Shown one piece after another: positions 46,139 through 54,550 of a stretch of 64,000 nucleotides of DNA; the stretch's first letter is position 1; each line of letters starts with the position of its first letter. Origin of the DNA: Carboxylicivirga mesophila (GTDB taxonomy: Bacteria > Bacteroidota > Bacteroidia > Bacteroidales > Marinilabiliaceae); contig NZ_JAGUCN010000011.1 in the NCBI RefSeq assembly GCF_018271975.1, forward strand, positions 117,738 through 181,737, read 5' to 3'. Under the pieces are notes generated by a model that ran no database searches, was not told the origin of the DNA, and was given only the letters and a program-made list of their open reading frames with translations. The translations under genes were made by a program, and so were the position numbers.

Positions 46139-47122
46139 ATGGCACAAGGAGAACCACTTATTTTTAAATTTAAAGAAGGCCCATTCATCAACTACATGAG
46201 TGCTTACCATCAACATTTTGGAGGTGAACTAAAGCCTGAATCCTATCACTATAAAGGGGGTAAAACTGAAATTGCCGGTTCTTCTCACATCATAGCTGAC
46301 GGCATTGAACTAGGGGTAGCCGAGATAATTCATTCGGAGCCTTTTAAAATGATACGTATACCCGATAGTAACCCCGATTTGTTGCATATGGTTATTATTC
46401 ATACCGGCTTTTACACCCAGGCATATGCCAACCAGCTGCAGCAACTGGAAGCTGAAAGTGCCAAAGGCATATTCTTTTATAACGGTTTGTTTCCTTTATC
46501 GGCCGAATTTCCTGCCAATACACCCTATAAATCCATCGTATTAAAGTTTGAGAAAGGTGCTTTGAAGCAATTAATACCTGAAGTATGGCCGCTCATCAAT
46601 ACCATGTATAACTCGTCCGAAGGACTGGCCTATCACATTATGCCGCCGCGCGAGGTTAGTCTACTGGTTGATGATATTCTTCACTATCATAAAGGAGGCT
46701 TTGCCTCTAAGGCGCTGATAAAAGCCCGTGCTCTGGAGGTATTGGCTATTACGATGAAGACAATAGAACAAATGGACGATGATGAGCTGAACGGCCTGCA
46801 TATTGATGATTACAACCGGCTGATGCGCATCAAGAAACACCTGCTGGCATCCTTAGCCGATTCTATTAATGTAGAAGCCATTGCTGATGAATTTGCCATT
46901 AGCATCTCTAAGCTCAACCGCGACTTTAAGGCGCTGTTTAATATGACCATCTACAAGTTCTACACCCATGCTAAAATGGATGAGGCTTATCGCCGCCTGC
47001 AATCGGGGCAATACTCGGTTACCGAAGTAGGCTACGACCTGGGCTACAATAGCCTTTCTAAGTTCTCGGAGATGTTTAAGAAGGTAAAGGGCATTAGCCC
47101 GAGTGATGTGGTGCCTTTATGA
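46139..47122 (+). CDS. AraC-type regulator 2 of the array
   Basis: 327 residues, the closest relative of regulator 1 (shared MIRIPDSNPD, YNGLFPLSAEFPANTPYKS, and nearly the same last 110 residues). The sensor domain covers about 1-215, followed by the link LNGLHIDDYNRLMRIKKHLL and the HTH pair IADEFAISISKLNRDFKALF and VTEVGYDLGYNSLSKFSEMF. The near-identical recognition helices predict that it reads the same operators as its paralogs, while the sensor halves differ more and may sense different ligands. It is divergent from the amidohydrolase gene, with operator 3 between them. Confidence 0.92.
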   Translation: MAQGEPLIFKFKEGPFINYMSAYHQHFGGELKPESYHYKGGKTEIAGSSHIIADGIELGVAEIIHSEPFKMIRIPDSNPDLLHMVIIHTGFYTQAYANQLQQLEAESAKGIFFYNGLFPLSAEFPANTPYKSIVLKFEKGALKQLIPEVWPLINTMYNSSEGLAYHIMPPREVSLLVDDILHYHKGGFASKALIKARALEVLAITMKTIEQMDDDELNGLHIDDYNRLMRIKKHLLASLADSINVEAIADEFAISISKLNRDFKALFNMTIYKFYTHAKMDEAYRRLQSGQYSVTEVGYDLGYNSLSKFSEMFKKVKGISPSDVVPL

Positions 47123-47141
47123 ACACGGGCACAAATAATAA

Positions 47142-47185
47142 GTCAGTAGCCAGACACTACTGACTACTGACTTCCATCTACTGAC
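47142..47185. repeat. short repeats of CTACTGAC between convergent genes
   Basis: CTACTGAC occurs three times (47157-47164, 47164-47171, 47178-47185), and its complement GTCAGTAG once at 47142-47149, giving an 8-bp hairpin with a 7-nt loop. It lies between the convergent regulator 2 and serine hydrolase 2 genes and may act as a two-way terminator, though without a clear T tract. Confidence 0.5.
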
Positions 47186-47187
47186 AA

Positions 47188-48495
47188 TTAACGATAGTTC
47201 TGCTGCACCAACTGGCGGGCAAAGTCAGGGAAGTAAATCTGATTCATGTATACGCTTGAAAAGAATACAATAACCGTATTGGTTTCAGGCGATACGTAAA
47301 TACCTTGCCCGTAACGGCCGGCTTTGTACATGTCTCCATCTGTAAAGTTCAAATCCCACTGATAGGTGGCATGCGACTGGCCATCTTTAAAGAACTTCGC
47401 TTTTTCGGTTTCAACACCTCTTTTAAGGGCTAGTGCATATTCGGTGTCGTTTACCTTAGTAAAGTAACTGTCGCTTACAATTTGTTTATCAGTAACCTTG
47501 CTCCAGCTAGGTGTGTATAGCATTGCAAAGCGACCCATATCGCGCAGGCGCGACCCGAAATATCCGGCTGATAATGGTTCACCTTGAGCCGACAGGGCAT
47601 AGTGTCCTTCACTTTCCATGCCTACCTGTGTCCAGATACGCTCACTCACTACGTCTTCAAACTTTTTACCGGTTACTCGCTCTACAATAAAACCTAGTAA
47701 CTGTGTATTAGGCGATGCGTAATCATATTTAACACCTGGCTCAATATAGCTTTTAACATCTTTCATGAGTTCAAAAACCGATCGGCCACCATCCTCATGA
47801 CGTGCTGCCAGTGAATACATTGTCATTTGCGATAAGGCATGCTCTGGATTCATAAAATTGGCATTGGTCTCTACATAATCCATGCCCGACACATGGTGCA
47901 GTAAATGCTTTACTTTAATTCGCTTCCAATCATCGCTATCGTATTCAGGAATGTAATGTGGCACATATTCTTCCAGGTCAATTAAGCCTTCTTCTTCGAG
48001 AATATGCACAGTAAGACCTAGCAATTGCTTCGATGCTGAAAACCAGCTGTGCTTATCCAGCTCGTGCATGCCCGGGTATTCTTCCAACACAATCTTGCCA
48101 TCATGAATAACCAGTAGTCCTTGCATGCGGGCTTGCTCATTTTGTAAAAGTTCGCTAACAGACATTTTACCTAAATCTGTATCTGTCATCATATCCATTA
48201 AGGATGGATCTAAGTCTTTTTCGAGCATAGCTACTTGTCCGGCTCCTCGGTAAACTGTTGCCGTGTTGTAAAACTCCGGTATGTTTATAAAACTGTAGGT
48301 TCCCAAATCACCGTTTACCAGAAAGTCCCTACTGCTGTAATTTTTTCGATATTCAACGGCTTGTTCGGGTGAAGTGCCGTCTTTCAATACAGAAACTGGC
48401 GAGAGGTCTGCAGGTTGTTGTGTTTGACCATGTACAGTATTCAAACCTAAAGTGAATGCCAGAGCTGTAATGGCTGCTAATTTCATTGTTCTCAT
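47188..48495 (-). CDS. serine hydrolase 2, beta-lactamase-related
   Basis: 435 residues (a second ATG at 48486 is an equally good start), with signal peptide KLAAITALAFTLGLNTVHG. Catalytic Ser153-X-X-Lys156 lies in WFSASKQLLGL and Tyr259 in YDYASPNTQLLG. The C-terminal YGQGIYVSPETNTVIVFFSS replaces the Lys-Thr-Gly motif of true beta-lactamases, as in esterase/amidase members. It is a paralog of serine hydrolase 3 (57909-59273): both share a 120-residue N-terminal extension with a TDxGKMSVSELL-like block. It is divergent from regulator 3 and carries operator 4. Substrate unknown. Confidence 0.88.
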   Translation of the reverse strand: MRTMKLAAITALAFTLGLNTVHGQTQQPADLSPVSVLKDGTSPEQAVEYRKNYSSRDFLVNGDLGTYSFINIPEFYNTATVYRGAGQVAMLEKDLDPSLMDMMTDTDLGKMSVSELLQNEQARMQGLLVIHDGKIVLEEYPGMHELDKHSWFSASKQLLGLTVHILEEEGLIDLEEYVPHYIPEYDSDDWKRIKVKHLLHHVSGMDYVETNANFMNPEHALSQMTMYSLAARHEDGGRSVFELMKDVKSYIEPGVKYDYASPNTQLLGFIVERVTGKKFEDVVSERIWTQVGMESEGHYALSAQGEPLSAGYFGSRLRDMGRFAMLYTPSWSKVTDKQIVSDSYFTKVNDTEYALALKRGVETEKAKFFKDGQSHATYQWDLNFTDGDMYKAGRYGQGIYVSPETNTVIVFFSSVYMNQIYFPDFARQLVQQNYR

Positions 48496-48535
48496 AACGT
48501 TTATGTTTTAATTGTCTGTTACTATTTGATAGGTA

Positions 48536-48602
48536 CAAAGTTGAAGGAAATGCCTCTGAGGTTTTGTCCATATAAGTCCAGCTAAAATCCAAATAAGTTC
48601 AA
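48536..48602 (-). promoter_or_regulatory. array promoter/operator 4 (serine hydrolase 2)
   Basis: Weak -7 box CAACTTTG (48543-48536, minus), 21 bp, repeats TGTCCATATAAGTCCAG (48565-48581) and AATCCAAATAAGTTCAA (48586-48602). The CC and TCA(A) cores are kept; the proximal copy is shifted by one base. Confidence 0.62.
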
Positions 48603-48803
48603 ATCAGATGCTTTAGTAATTTTGGCTCTATATGATATTTAGTGGGTATAGTTTTAATTATCATGCTGGGGTTTTCAACCCCAAACCCCGACTTCATTTT
48701 TTATTCGGAAGTGTCTGTCTTTTTTGATCCTCATGAATAACAAAGTAATTTCAAAGATGAAAAAACGCAAGCAAAAAAATCTTCGGCTATGCCTGCTTAC
48801 GCT

Positions 48804-48872
48804 CATAAAACCAACGACTTCCAACTGAAACAATTAAGAATACTCAATTCTTAATTGTTCCGATGTTTTATG
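48804..48872. repeat. long nested inverted repeat upstream of AraC regulator 3
   Basis: A perfect 13-bp inverted repeat, AACAATTAAGAAT (48829-48841) and ATTCTTAATTGTT (48847-48859) with loop ACTCA, sits inside a perfect 8-bp pair, CATAAAAC (48804-48811) and GTTTTATG (48865-48872). The rest of the 360-bp gap 48603-48962 also holds a GGGGTT/AACCCC hairpin near 48668-48682 and no supported ORF. It could be a terminator/attenuator in the regulator 3 leader or a remnant of a mobile repeat. Confidence 0.55.
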
Positions 48873-48962
48873 GCTTACCAGCCAAGGCCGTTGGGGAACT
48901 CTTGAGTTTACCCACTCTAATCCATACAGAACCGTAATTTTTGTACTTTTAGGCATCAGAAC

Positions 48963-49961
48963 ATGGTAATTATAATGGAACAAGATTCAGCTATTCATAT
49001 CCGACTTAAGGAGGGCGGAGCTGCTAATTATATTGAGGCGGTAAACAAGACTATTGGTGGCAAGCAAAACGACAACCTGGTTTTGATTGAACAAGGAGAT
49101 ATTAAGATGAAAGCTTCATTTTATAGCTTTATCGACGAGTTTGATATGATTGTGTCGCATATCAACTACCATAAAGACATAATAATTGAACGCGAGCCCG
49201 ACAACCGCCCCGATTTCTACCACTTCAACCTGATTAACCAGGGGCAGGTAAAACAAAATTATCAGGATAGCTTAAAGTACACACAGGCCGGTAGCTCCAA
49301 CGGTGTGTTTATCTACAACGGCCTTTTCCCTTTCACCTCAGTCTTTGCACAACGAAACGACATACAAACAGTTGGGTATAAATTCTCCAGAAAAGCATTG
49401 GCTAAGATAATGCCTGAGGCAGTTGGCTTGCTTGACGACCTGTTTGGCGACCAGGAACCCAAAGCGTATCATACCGCCGTTAACAAAGAGCTGGACAGAT
49501 TGCTCGATGAATTATTCTTTTACGACAATGCCTCTTATGGGCGCATTCCGTTATCTGTTGCCAAAGGACTTGAGATACTGCCCTTATTAATGAAAACACT
49601 CCAGAGCCAGCTTGATAAAGATGAATTAAACGGATTGCATATTGATGATTATAACCGGCTGCTAAAGGTCAAAGACTATTTGCTCCAACACCTCGAAGAT
49701 AAGGTTAATATTGAGGATATTGCCGATATGTTTGCCGTAAGCCTCTCAAAACTCAAGCGCGATTTTAAAACGCTCTACGACACTACTATTTATGCCTTTT
49801 ATACGCAAGCCAAAATGGATGAAGCCTACCGCCGATTGCGCACCGGCGATTATACAGTAACAGAAGTGGGTTATGACCTGGGCTACCAGAGCATCTCTAA
49901 ATTTTCGCTGATGTTTAAAAAAGTCAAAGGCATCAACCCGAAGGATGTGGTGCCGCTATAA
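48963..49961 (+). CDS. AraC-type regulator 3 of the array
   Basis: 332 residues (the ATG at 48975, MEQDSAIHIRLKEGG, is an alternative start). Same architecture as regulators 1 and 2: a sensor domain with IIEREPDNRPDFYHFNLINQ and GVFIYNGLFPFTSVF, the link LNGLHIDDYNRLLKVKDYLL, then HTHs IADMFAVSLSKLKRDFKTLY and VTEVGYDLGYQSISKFSLMF. The sensor half is more distant from regulators 1 and 2 and closer in style to 4 and 5 (hydrophobic KLKRDF/KLQRDF versus KLNRDF in HTH 1). Divergent from serine hydrolase 2. Its own promoter is weak: TACTTTTA at 48944-48951 without a clear -33. Confidence 0.92.
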   Translation: MVIIMEQDSAIHIRLKEGGAANYIEAVNKTIGGKQNDNLVLIEQGDIKMKASFYSFIDEFDMIVSHINYHKDIIIEREPDNRPDFYHFNLINQGQVKQNYQDSLKYTQAGSSNGVFIYNGLFPFTSVFAQRNDIQTVGYKFSRKALAKIMPEAVGLLDDLFGDQEPKAYHTAVNKELDRLLDELFFYDNASYGRIPLSVAKGLEILPLLMKTLQSQLDKDELNGLHIDDYNRLLKVKDYLLQHLEDKVNIEDIADMFAVSLSKLKRDFKTLYDTTIYAFYTQAKMDEAYRRLRTGDYTVTEVGYDLGYQSISKFSLMFKKVKGINPKDVVPL

Positions 49962-50049
49962 GAAGTTGATTGCTGCTTTTGTTAATTTTTACCGCAGAGT
50001 AAAAGAAGGACGCGGAGGGTAAAAAAACTCTGTTTATTGAAAGTAACAA

Positions 50050-50081
50050 AAGGAACCTCCATCATCGGAAGTTCCTTGTTT
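50050..50081. terminator. terminator between convergent regulator 3 and M20 genes
   Basis: AAGGAAC (50050-50056) pairs with GTTCCTT (50071-50077), and TCC/GGA extends the stem inside. The right side runs into TTGTTTT, and the left side is A-rich, so it can serve both directions. Confidence 0.75.
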
Positions 50082-50160
50082 TATGGAATCTTTCGCAGGG
50101 CCTGAGTCAATCAGCCACAATACCTGGAGATGGGCTATTATTTATGCTAGCAACTATGGT

Positions 50161-51525
50161 TTAGTGCTTCTGCAAAATCTCTAATGCCACTAAAGCAGAT
50201 AATTTAGAGCCAAAAGTGATTCCTTCCAAGTCAACCTGGTAGGTAGGCTCATGAGGTGTAAACGGAAACTCTTTACCTTCTTGCTTCGCCTTGGCAAACA
50301 TAACAGGATCTGCCGTTCCAATAAACAGGTAGGCACCTTTAACATTCTTAATTCCGTCAATCAGTGCGAATGCATCTTCCGATCCTGGTACACTTAAGTT
50401 ATCAACACGATGATTAACAAAGTCTACTCGATCGGTTGCACTGCGAATGGTTGACATCAACGCCTCATCATTATATACAGCTGGTCCAAATCCGCTCTGT
50501 GTAATGGTAGGCATCTTATCTTCTGATACGCCGTTGGCTATGGCAATACCATTAACAATGTCGTGAATACCTTTGATCATCTTATCCATGGTTTCGGCAT
50601 TTGAAAAGTGGAGCTTCAATTTCAGGTGCGACTCAATAGGAATCACATTGTGCTCCACACCAGCCTGCACACTTCCAATGGTTAATACTGCCACCTCTTC
50701 CGGATCGGTATAGCGCGACACCACTGTTTGCAATTGTACGATGGCCATACCCGCCATCACCACCGGATCGATGGCATGATGCGGTGACGACCCGTGACCA
50801 CCAATGCCATGGAAAATAACATCGATGTGTGTGGTACCTGTTGTTAATCGTCCGTCGGTTGCCAGGTATGCACCAACAGGAAATGGTGAGGTGTGTTGTG
50901 CCAGGAAATAATCAGGCTGAGGCACATTATACTTGGTATACAAACCATCGTCCACCATAGCCTGGGCACCCGTAACAGGTTCTTCAGCCGGTTGGGCAAT
51001 CAATACCAATGTTCCCGACCATTGATCCTTCATTTCAACCATGGTATGGGCCAATGAAATTACATAAGTTGTGTTCGCATCATGACCACAGGCATGCATC
51101 ACTGGCGACTCATTACCATCCATATCAATGGCTGTTTTTGTACTGGCATAAGGCAATCCGGTTTCTTCTTTTACGGCCAGGGCATCCATATCGCCACGGT
51201 ACATTAATACAGGTCCGTCTCCATTTCTTAAAACACCTGCTACACCGGTAATACCAATACCTGTGTGTACTTCAAAACCCAGCTGCTCTAACTCGCGAGC
51301 TACAACACCGGCAGTACGAACTTCCTGAAAAGGTAACTCAGGATTGGCATGCAAGTCTTTGTATATCTCCTGAATATACTCCGCTTTATTATCAACTACT
51401 TTTTCCATCTGATCGATGATGGACTGTGGTAAGGTACTTTCCTGTGCCTGTACTGTTGTTGTTAACAATCCAAGTACAGTAACATAAACGCTAAGGAGCA
51501 TCAATTTGTCAATTAATCGTTTCAT
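50161..51525 (-). CDS. M20-family amidohydrolase (N-acyl-amino-acid hydrolase type), secreted
   Basis: 454 residues with a signal peptide (MKRLIDKLMLLSVYVTVLGLLTTTVQA). Metal-ligand motifs of the M20D group (hippurate and IAA-amino-acid hydrolases) are present: the Cys and His of MHACGHDANT, the Glu pair of AQPAEEPVTG, the His of FLAQHTSP, and the C-terminal His of FTPHEPTYQVD. A lid/dimerisation domain (GIGGHGSSPHHAIDPV) lies in the middle. Such enzymes cut N-acyl or N-aryl amino acids. Periplasmic export is less common than cytoplasmic location. It carries operator 5 and is divergent from regulator 4. Confidence 0.92.
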   Translation of the reverse strand: MKRLIDKLMLLSVYVTVLGLLTTTVQAQESTLPQSIIDQMEKVVDNKAEYIQEIYKDLHANPELPFQEVRTAGVVARELEQLGFEVHTGIGITGVAGVLRNGDGPVLMYRGDMDALAVKEETGLPYASTKTAIDMDGNESPVMHACGHDANTTYVISLAHTMVEMKDQWSGTLVLIAQPAEEPVTGAQAMVDDGLYTKYNVPQPDYFLAQHTSPFPVGAYLATDGRLTTGTTHIDVIFHGIGGHGSSPHHAIDPVVMAGMAIVQLQTVVSRYTDPEEVAVLTIGSVQAGVEHNVIPIESHLKLKLHFSNAETMDKMIKGIHDIVNGIAIANGVSEDKMPTITQSGFGPAVYNDEALMSTIRSATDRVDFVNHRVDNLSVPGSEDAFALIDGIKNVKGAYLFIGTADPVMFAKAKQEGKEFPFTPHEPTYQVDLEGITFGSKLSALVALEILQKH

Positions 51526-51587
51526 AACTTTCCGTTTTTATTTATTACTATTTAATGTTTATAATGCGTTAATTCGTAACTACAATG

Positions 51588-51654
51588 CAAAGATGGCACT
51601 ACTCCTGCGCAGGCAGAAGCCCGAATAGACCAACAAGACCTCCCATTTAGTTTT
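51588..51654 (-). promoter_or_regulatory. array promoter/operator 5 (M20 gene)
   Basis: -7-like CATCTTTG (51595-51588, minus), 21 bp, repeats AAGCCCGAATAGACCAA (51617-51633) and ACCTCCCATTTAGTTTT (51638-51654). The distal copy is the poorest match of the ten sites. Confidence 0.55.
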
Positions 51655-51763
51655 ATAGAGCTATTAACCAGGGTTCCTCCTGCAACTTCGTACTCTGCTT
51701 ATTAATTATTGGATATACTGTATCTTTATATTACATTCACAAGCATATATTGAACTACAGACA

Positions 51764-52750
51764 ATGAATAAAAAATCGACCTACGACATACTTGTTAAAG
51801 AAGGAGCTGTAGCAAATTACCTGGATGTCCTGGAAGAAAAATTTGGAGGCCATCGTAACGAAAACAGTTATGAAGTCAACTCGGCCGGTAACCGGATTAA
51901 AGTATCAATTTACCACTTGTTACCTGATTTTGAATTATTACTTCTGCGATCGTATGTGCAGAAAGATTTAAATGTTAATCGATTGCCTGATGAACGTGCC
52001 GATTATTTTCACCTTACGCTCATTAAAGAAGGTCAGTACGATCGCCATTACGTTAATAATACGCAACAGGCTGACGCAGGCGGCGCCACAGGCTTGTTTC
52101 TCCACAACGGATTGTTTAAGCTCAATACCAGCTATCCGGCCCATACCGATCTTCATTCGGTTTCAGTTAAGTTTTCCAAGGCTGCTTTTGAAACCATATT
52201 ACCCGATGCCAAAGGCTTGTTACATTCTCTTTTTCCTGATGATGAGCCCAAATGGTATCATACCTATGTCAGCCCTGAACTTCAAAAATTATCGGAAGAT
52301 GTGTTTTACCTGGAGGACGCCAGCTTTGGAAGTAAAGGGCTGGTAATGGCTCGCGGCTTAGAGCTGTTTGTTTTGCTGATGAGTGCTTTAAGTAATCAAC
52401 TAAAGCAAGATGATCTGAATGGCTTGCATAAAGATGATTATCAGCGTGTGATTGACATCAAAAACTTTGTATTGACCCAACTGGAGGGAAAGATAAATAT
52501 GGAAGATATTGCACAGCGTTTTGCCATCAGCCCCTCTAAGCTTAAACGCGATTTTCAGACATTGTATAACTGCTCGGTCAGCCAGTTTTACACCCATGCC
52601 AAAATGGATGAGGCTTATCGCAGATTACAATCGGGCAATTACTCGGTTACAGCCGTTGGCTATGATTTGGGCTACCAGAATGTGTCGAAATTCTCCACCA
52701 TGTTTAAAAAAATAAAAGGCATCAGTCCGAAGGATGTAATACCGCTGTAA
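51764..52750 (+). CDS. AraC-type regulator 4 of the array
   Basis: 328 residues. Sensor domain with VNRLPDERADYFHLTLIKEG and GLFLHNGLFKLNTSYPAH. The link LNGLHKDDYQRVIDIKNFVL has Lys where the paralogs have Ile. HTHs are IAQRFAISPSKLKRDFQTLY and VTAVGYDLGYQNVSKFSTMF, then the common C-terminus KIKGISPKDVIPL. Divergent from the M20 gene with operator 5 between. A -7-like TATCTTTA lies at 51721-51728. The five paralogs share the second recognition helix almost letter for letter. Confidence 0.92.
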   Translation: MNKKSTYDILVKEGAVANYLDVLEEKFGGHRNENSYEVNSAGNRIKVSIYHLLPDFELLLLRSYVQKDLNVNRLPDERADYFHLTLIKEGQYDRHYVNNTQQADAGGATGLFLHNGLFKLNTSYPAHTDLHSVSVKFSKAAFETILPDAKGLLHSLFPDDEPKWYHTYVSPELQKLSEDVFYLEDASFGSKGLVMARGLELFVLLMSALSNQLKQDDLNGLHKDDYQRVIDIKNFVLTQLEGKINMEDIAQRFAISPSKLKRDFQTLYNCSVSQFYTHAKMDEAYRRLQSGNYSVTAVGYDLGYQNVSKFSTMFKKIKGISPKDVIPL

Positions 52751-52856
52751 CACCTCTGTGCATACAGCAAAAAAATGGCACTAACCACACCCGTGTATTA
52801 GTCCAACGAAGTGCAGCATAGTGCCTATGAAAACAAGTTTCTTTGTACAAACAGTA

Positions 52857-53312
52857 TTAATCAGTCACTGTGTGGTATATTTTATTAACTATCTTCCAGC
52901 CATCGGCGAATTTGTATAGTTGCATGTAGTCGATATACACCGATTTTCCGTCGAGTATATAGTCCATTTTTACACTGGCCGCATTGTCGGTCACATCAAT
53001 ACTAAGGTAATCTACACTCACATGCTTGCCTACCCTGCGTGGCAAAACACCATTCACCATGTTGCTTTTCACGCGCTGCTTAAACTGGGCCAGTGATACA
53101 TTACTCAATCGCCCATTCTCCTCCAGCACCTGCATCCTAAAATCGGTATGAAAGCCGGCATCAATCTTTGCCATATCACCAATATTCTGCACGCCGTCGA
53201 GGTAAGCCGATTCAATGACCCGTTTAATGGCCATTTCTTCTTTGATGTCTGACTGCGCAAAAGCAGTAAATCCTATCAGGGCTGTTGTAATTAGTAAAAT
53301 ATACTTTTTCAT
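52857..53312 (-). CDS. secreted lumazine-binding-like (NTF2-fold) protein 1
   Basis: About 151 residues from the ATG at 53312 (MKKYILLITTALIGFTAFA signal peptide). An ATG at 53333 preceded by the same MKxNYxH peptide as in its paralog is possible. The mature chain of about 130 residues (VIESAYLDGVQNIGDMAKID, GFHTDFRMQVL, YLSIDVTDNAASVKMDYILDG, LYKFADGWKIVNKIYHTV) fits the putative lumazine-binding / SnoaL-like fold (PF12893 type). It is strongly similar to protein 2 at 55703-56158. Role unknown; the fold often binds small hydrophobic ligands. It has operator 6 and a structured leader (53338-53417). Confidence 0.82.
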   Translation of the reverse strand: MKKYILLITTALIGFTAFAQSDIKEEMAIKRVIESAYLDGVQNIGDMAKIDAGFHTDFRMQVLEENGRLSNVSLAQFKQRVKSNMVNGVLPRRVGKHVSVDYLSIDVTDNAASVKMDYILDGKSVYIDYMQLYKFADGWKIVNKIYHTVTD

Positions 53313-53337
53313 GTGTTTATAATTTTCTTTCATTTGC

Positions 53338-53417
53338 CACATGGAACTCTCAAGAAATTTTAATCATTACCCTGTGTGCAATTTTTAAGATTAAAATTTA
53401 CATGTTCGTTTCATATA
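53338..53417 (-). promoter_or_regulatory. structured leader element, copy B
   Basis: An 80-nt element on the minus strand. Outer arms TATATGAAAC (53417-53408) and GTTCCATGTG (53347-53338) pair with wobble. The inner stem AAATTTTAATC/GATTAAAATTT is a perfect 11 bp (arms at 53389-53399 and 53355-53365). CACACAGG (53378-53371) lies in the loop. An ATG at 53367, 3 nt after the box, opens a 5-codon ORF (MIKIS) ending at 53350. It lies about 90 nt after the -7 box of operator 6, inside the 5' leader. Confidence 0.7.
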
Positions 53418-53515
53418 CGCTATTGTTTTATTAAAAAGCTGACGGTACTTCATTTTAAAAGACCACCTTCCTTTTGTGGCTAAAAAAAATCGGATGAATT
53501 ACTTTCTTTCTAATA

Positions 53516-53582
53516 CAAAGAACCGATATATTACTTTTAAGCTTTAACCCTTTTCACTCAATTGCTTGTCCGTTCCGGTCAA
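53516..53582 (-). promoter_or_regulatory. array promoter/operator 6 (lumazine-binding-like gene 1)
   Basis: -7-like GTTCTTTG (53523-53516, minus), 21 bp, repeats TAACCCTTTTCACTCAA (53545-53561) and TTGTCCGTTCCGGTCAA (53566-53582). It is a near copy of operator 7 including the flank TACAAAGAACCGATATAT. Confidence 0.75.
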
Positions 53583-53601
53583 AACACAATTAGATGTAAT
53601 C

Positions 53602-54498
53602 CTACTCAAGCAGGCTGATGTTTAATAAATGGTTAGTTGTTTTTTTGACTGGCTCATTATCCTTCCACTTACCTCTAAACAACACCTTGCCGTCTTTACT
53701 TAGTAAAATACCATGGCCATGCCTCAGGTCATTTTTCCAATGACCTTTGTATAGTTCACCACTGCTGAAGTGGTAGATACCATAGCCATTTCGTAAATCG
53801 TTGGCATACTCCCCCTCATAGAAATCGCCATTGGGCCAGTGGTATTTACCAGTGCCCCACCGTTGGTTGCTATGCCAATACCCCTCATAAAAACTTTTAC
53901 TGTCGAATATGGCATAGCCAAAGCCCTCGGCCTGCCCATCGTTAGTACCGCCTATATAGCGTATGGTCACTCCATCGGCATTTTGCAATACCAGGGCATC
54001 CATGGGAGTAATGGCTCCTATACTATCACTCAGCTCATTCACTTTCTGGCTGATATAACGATTCGACACCCGCATAGAATCGTTCTCATGCTGCAGGGTA
54101 CCCAAACTTGATTTGACGCTCTCCAGGCTATCGTTCAGCTCATGTTTATTGGCCAGCAGTTGCCTGATGGCATTGCTTCTTCGGCGCAATTTATCAGCGA
54201 GCTCTGTGTAACTGGTATTATCCATCTTTCGTGCCTCAATTATCTCACGGGCTCTGTTTGAATAATGGTCACTACTGCCCATACTGTCGATAACGGCGAA
54301 CAACTCCAGTGCCCTTGCATCCTCATTACTGTTCAGTAAGGAATCGGCCAGTGATTTCAATTGATAAAATGACAGTTCATCCCGGTACTGCATCAGGGTG
54401 GTGTTTAGTCCATTTAATTGTATATGGCTATTGAGCCATAAAGCCACAAATACCAGTATTACAAAGCCAGCAATAATATTTTTAAGGGATTGTTTCAT
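53602..54498 (-). CDS. membrane-anchored coiled-coil protein with MORN repeats
   Basis: About 298 residues from the ATG at 54498 (MKQSLKNIIAGFVILVFVALW, one N-terminal membrane segment). A long helical region (about 30-150, DKLRRRSNAIRQLLANKHEL, LESVKSSLGTLQHENDSMR) is probably a coiled coil. The C-terminal part (about 180-285) has four or five MORN repeats (FYEGYWHSNQRWGTGKYHW, FYEGEYANDLRNGYGIYHF, YKGHWKNDLRHGHGILLS). MORN repeats often bind lipids or scaffold membranes. It is encoded about 50 bp after the DUF2490 gene and so falls under operator 7. Function in the array unknown; perhaps an envelope scaffold. Confidence 0.8.
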   Translation of the reverse strand: MKQSLKNIIAGFVILVFVALWLNSHIQLNGLNTTLMQYRDELSFYQLKSLADSLLNSNEDARALELFAVIDSMGSSDHYSNRAREIIEARKMDNTSYTELADKLRRRSNAIRQLLANKHELNDSLESVKSSLGTLQHENDSMRVSNRYISQKVNELSDSIGAITPMDALVLQNADGVTIRYIGGTNDGQAEGFGYAIFDSKSFYEGYWHSNQRWGTGKYHWPNGDFYEGEYANDLRNGYGIYHFSSGELYKGHWKNDLRHGHGILLSKDGKVLFRGKWKDNEPVKKTTNHLLNISLLE

Positions 54499-54550
54499 GC
54501 TTTTAGTTTTATCATTTTGACAGTTTGGTAATGCCTTCACATTGCCTGGT

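Noticed and set aside
47142..47185. Possible CRISPR-like repeats
   Set aside because: The unit is only 8 bp, copies touch each other, and no regular spacers or cas genes are present. No CRISPR array was seen anywhere in the window.
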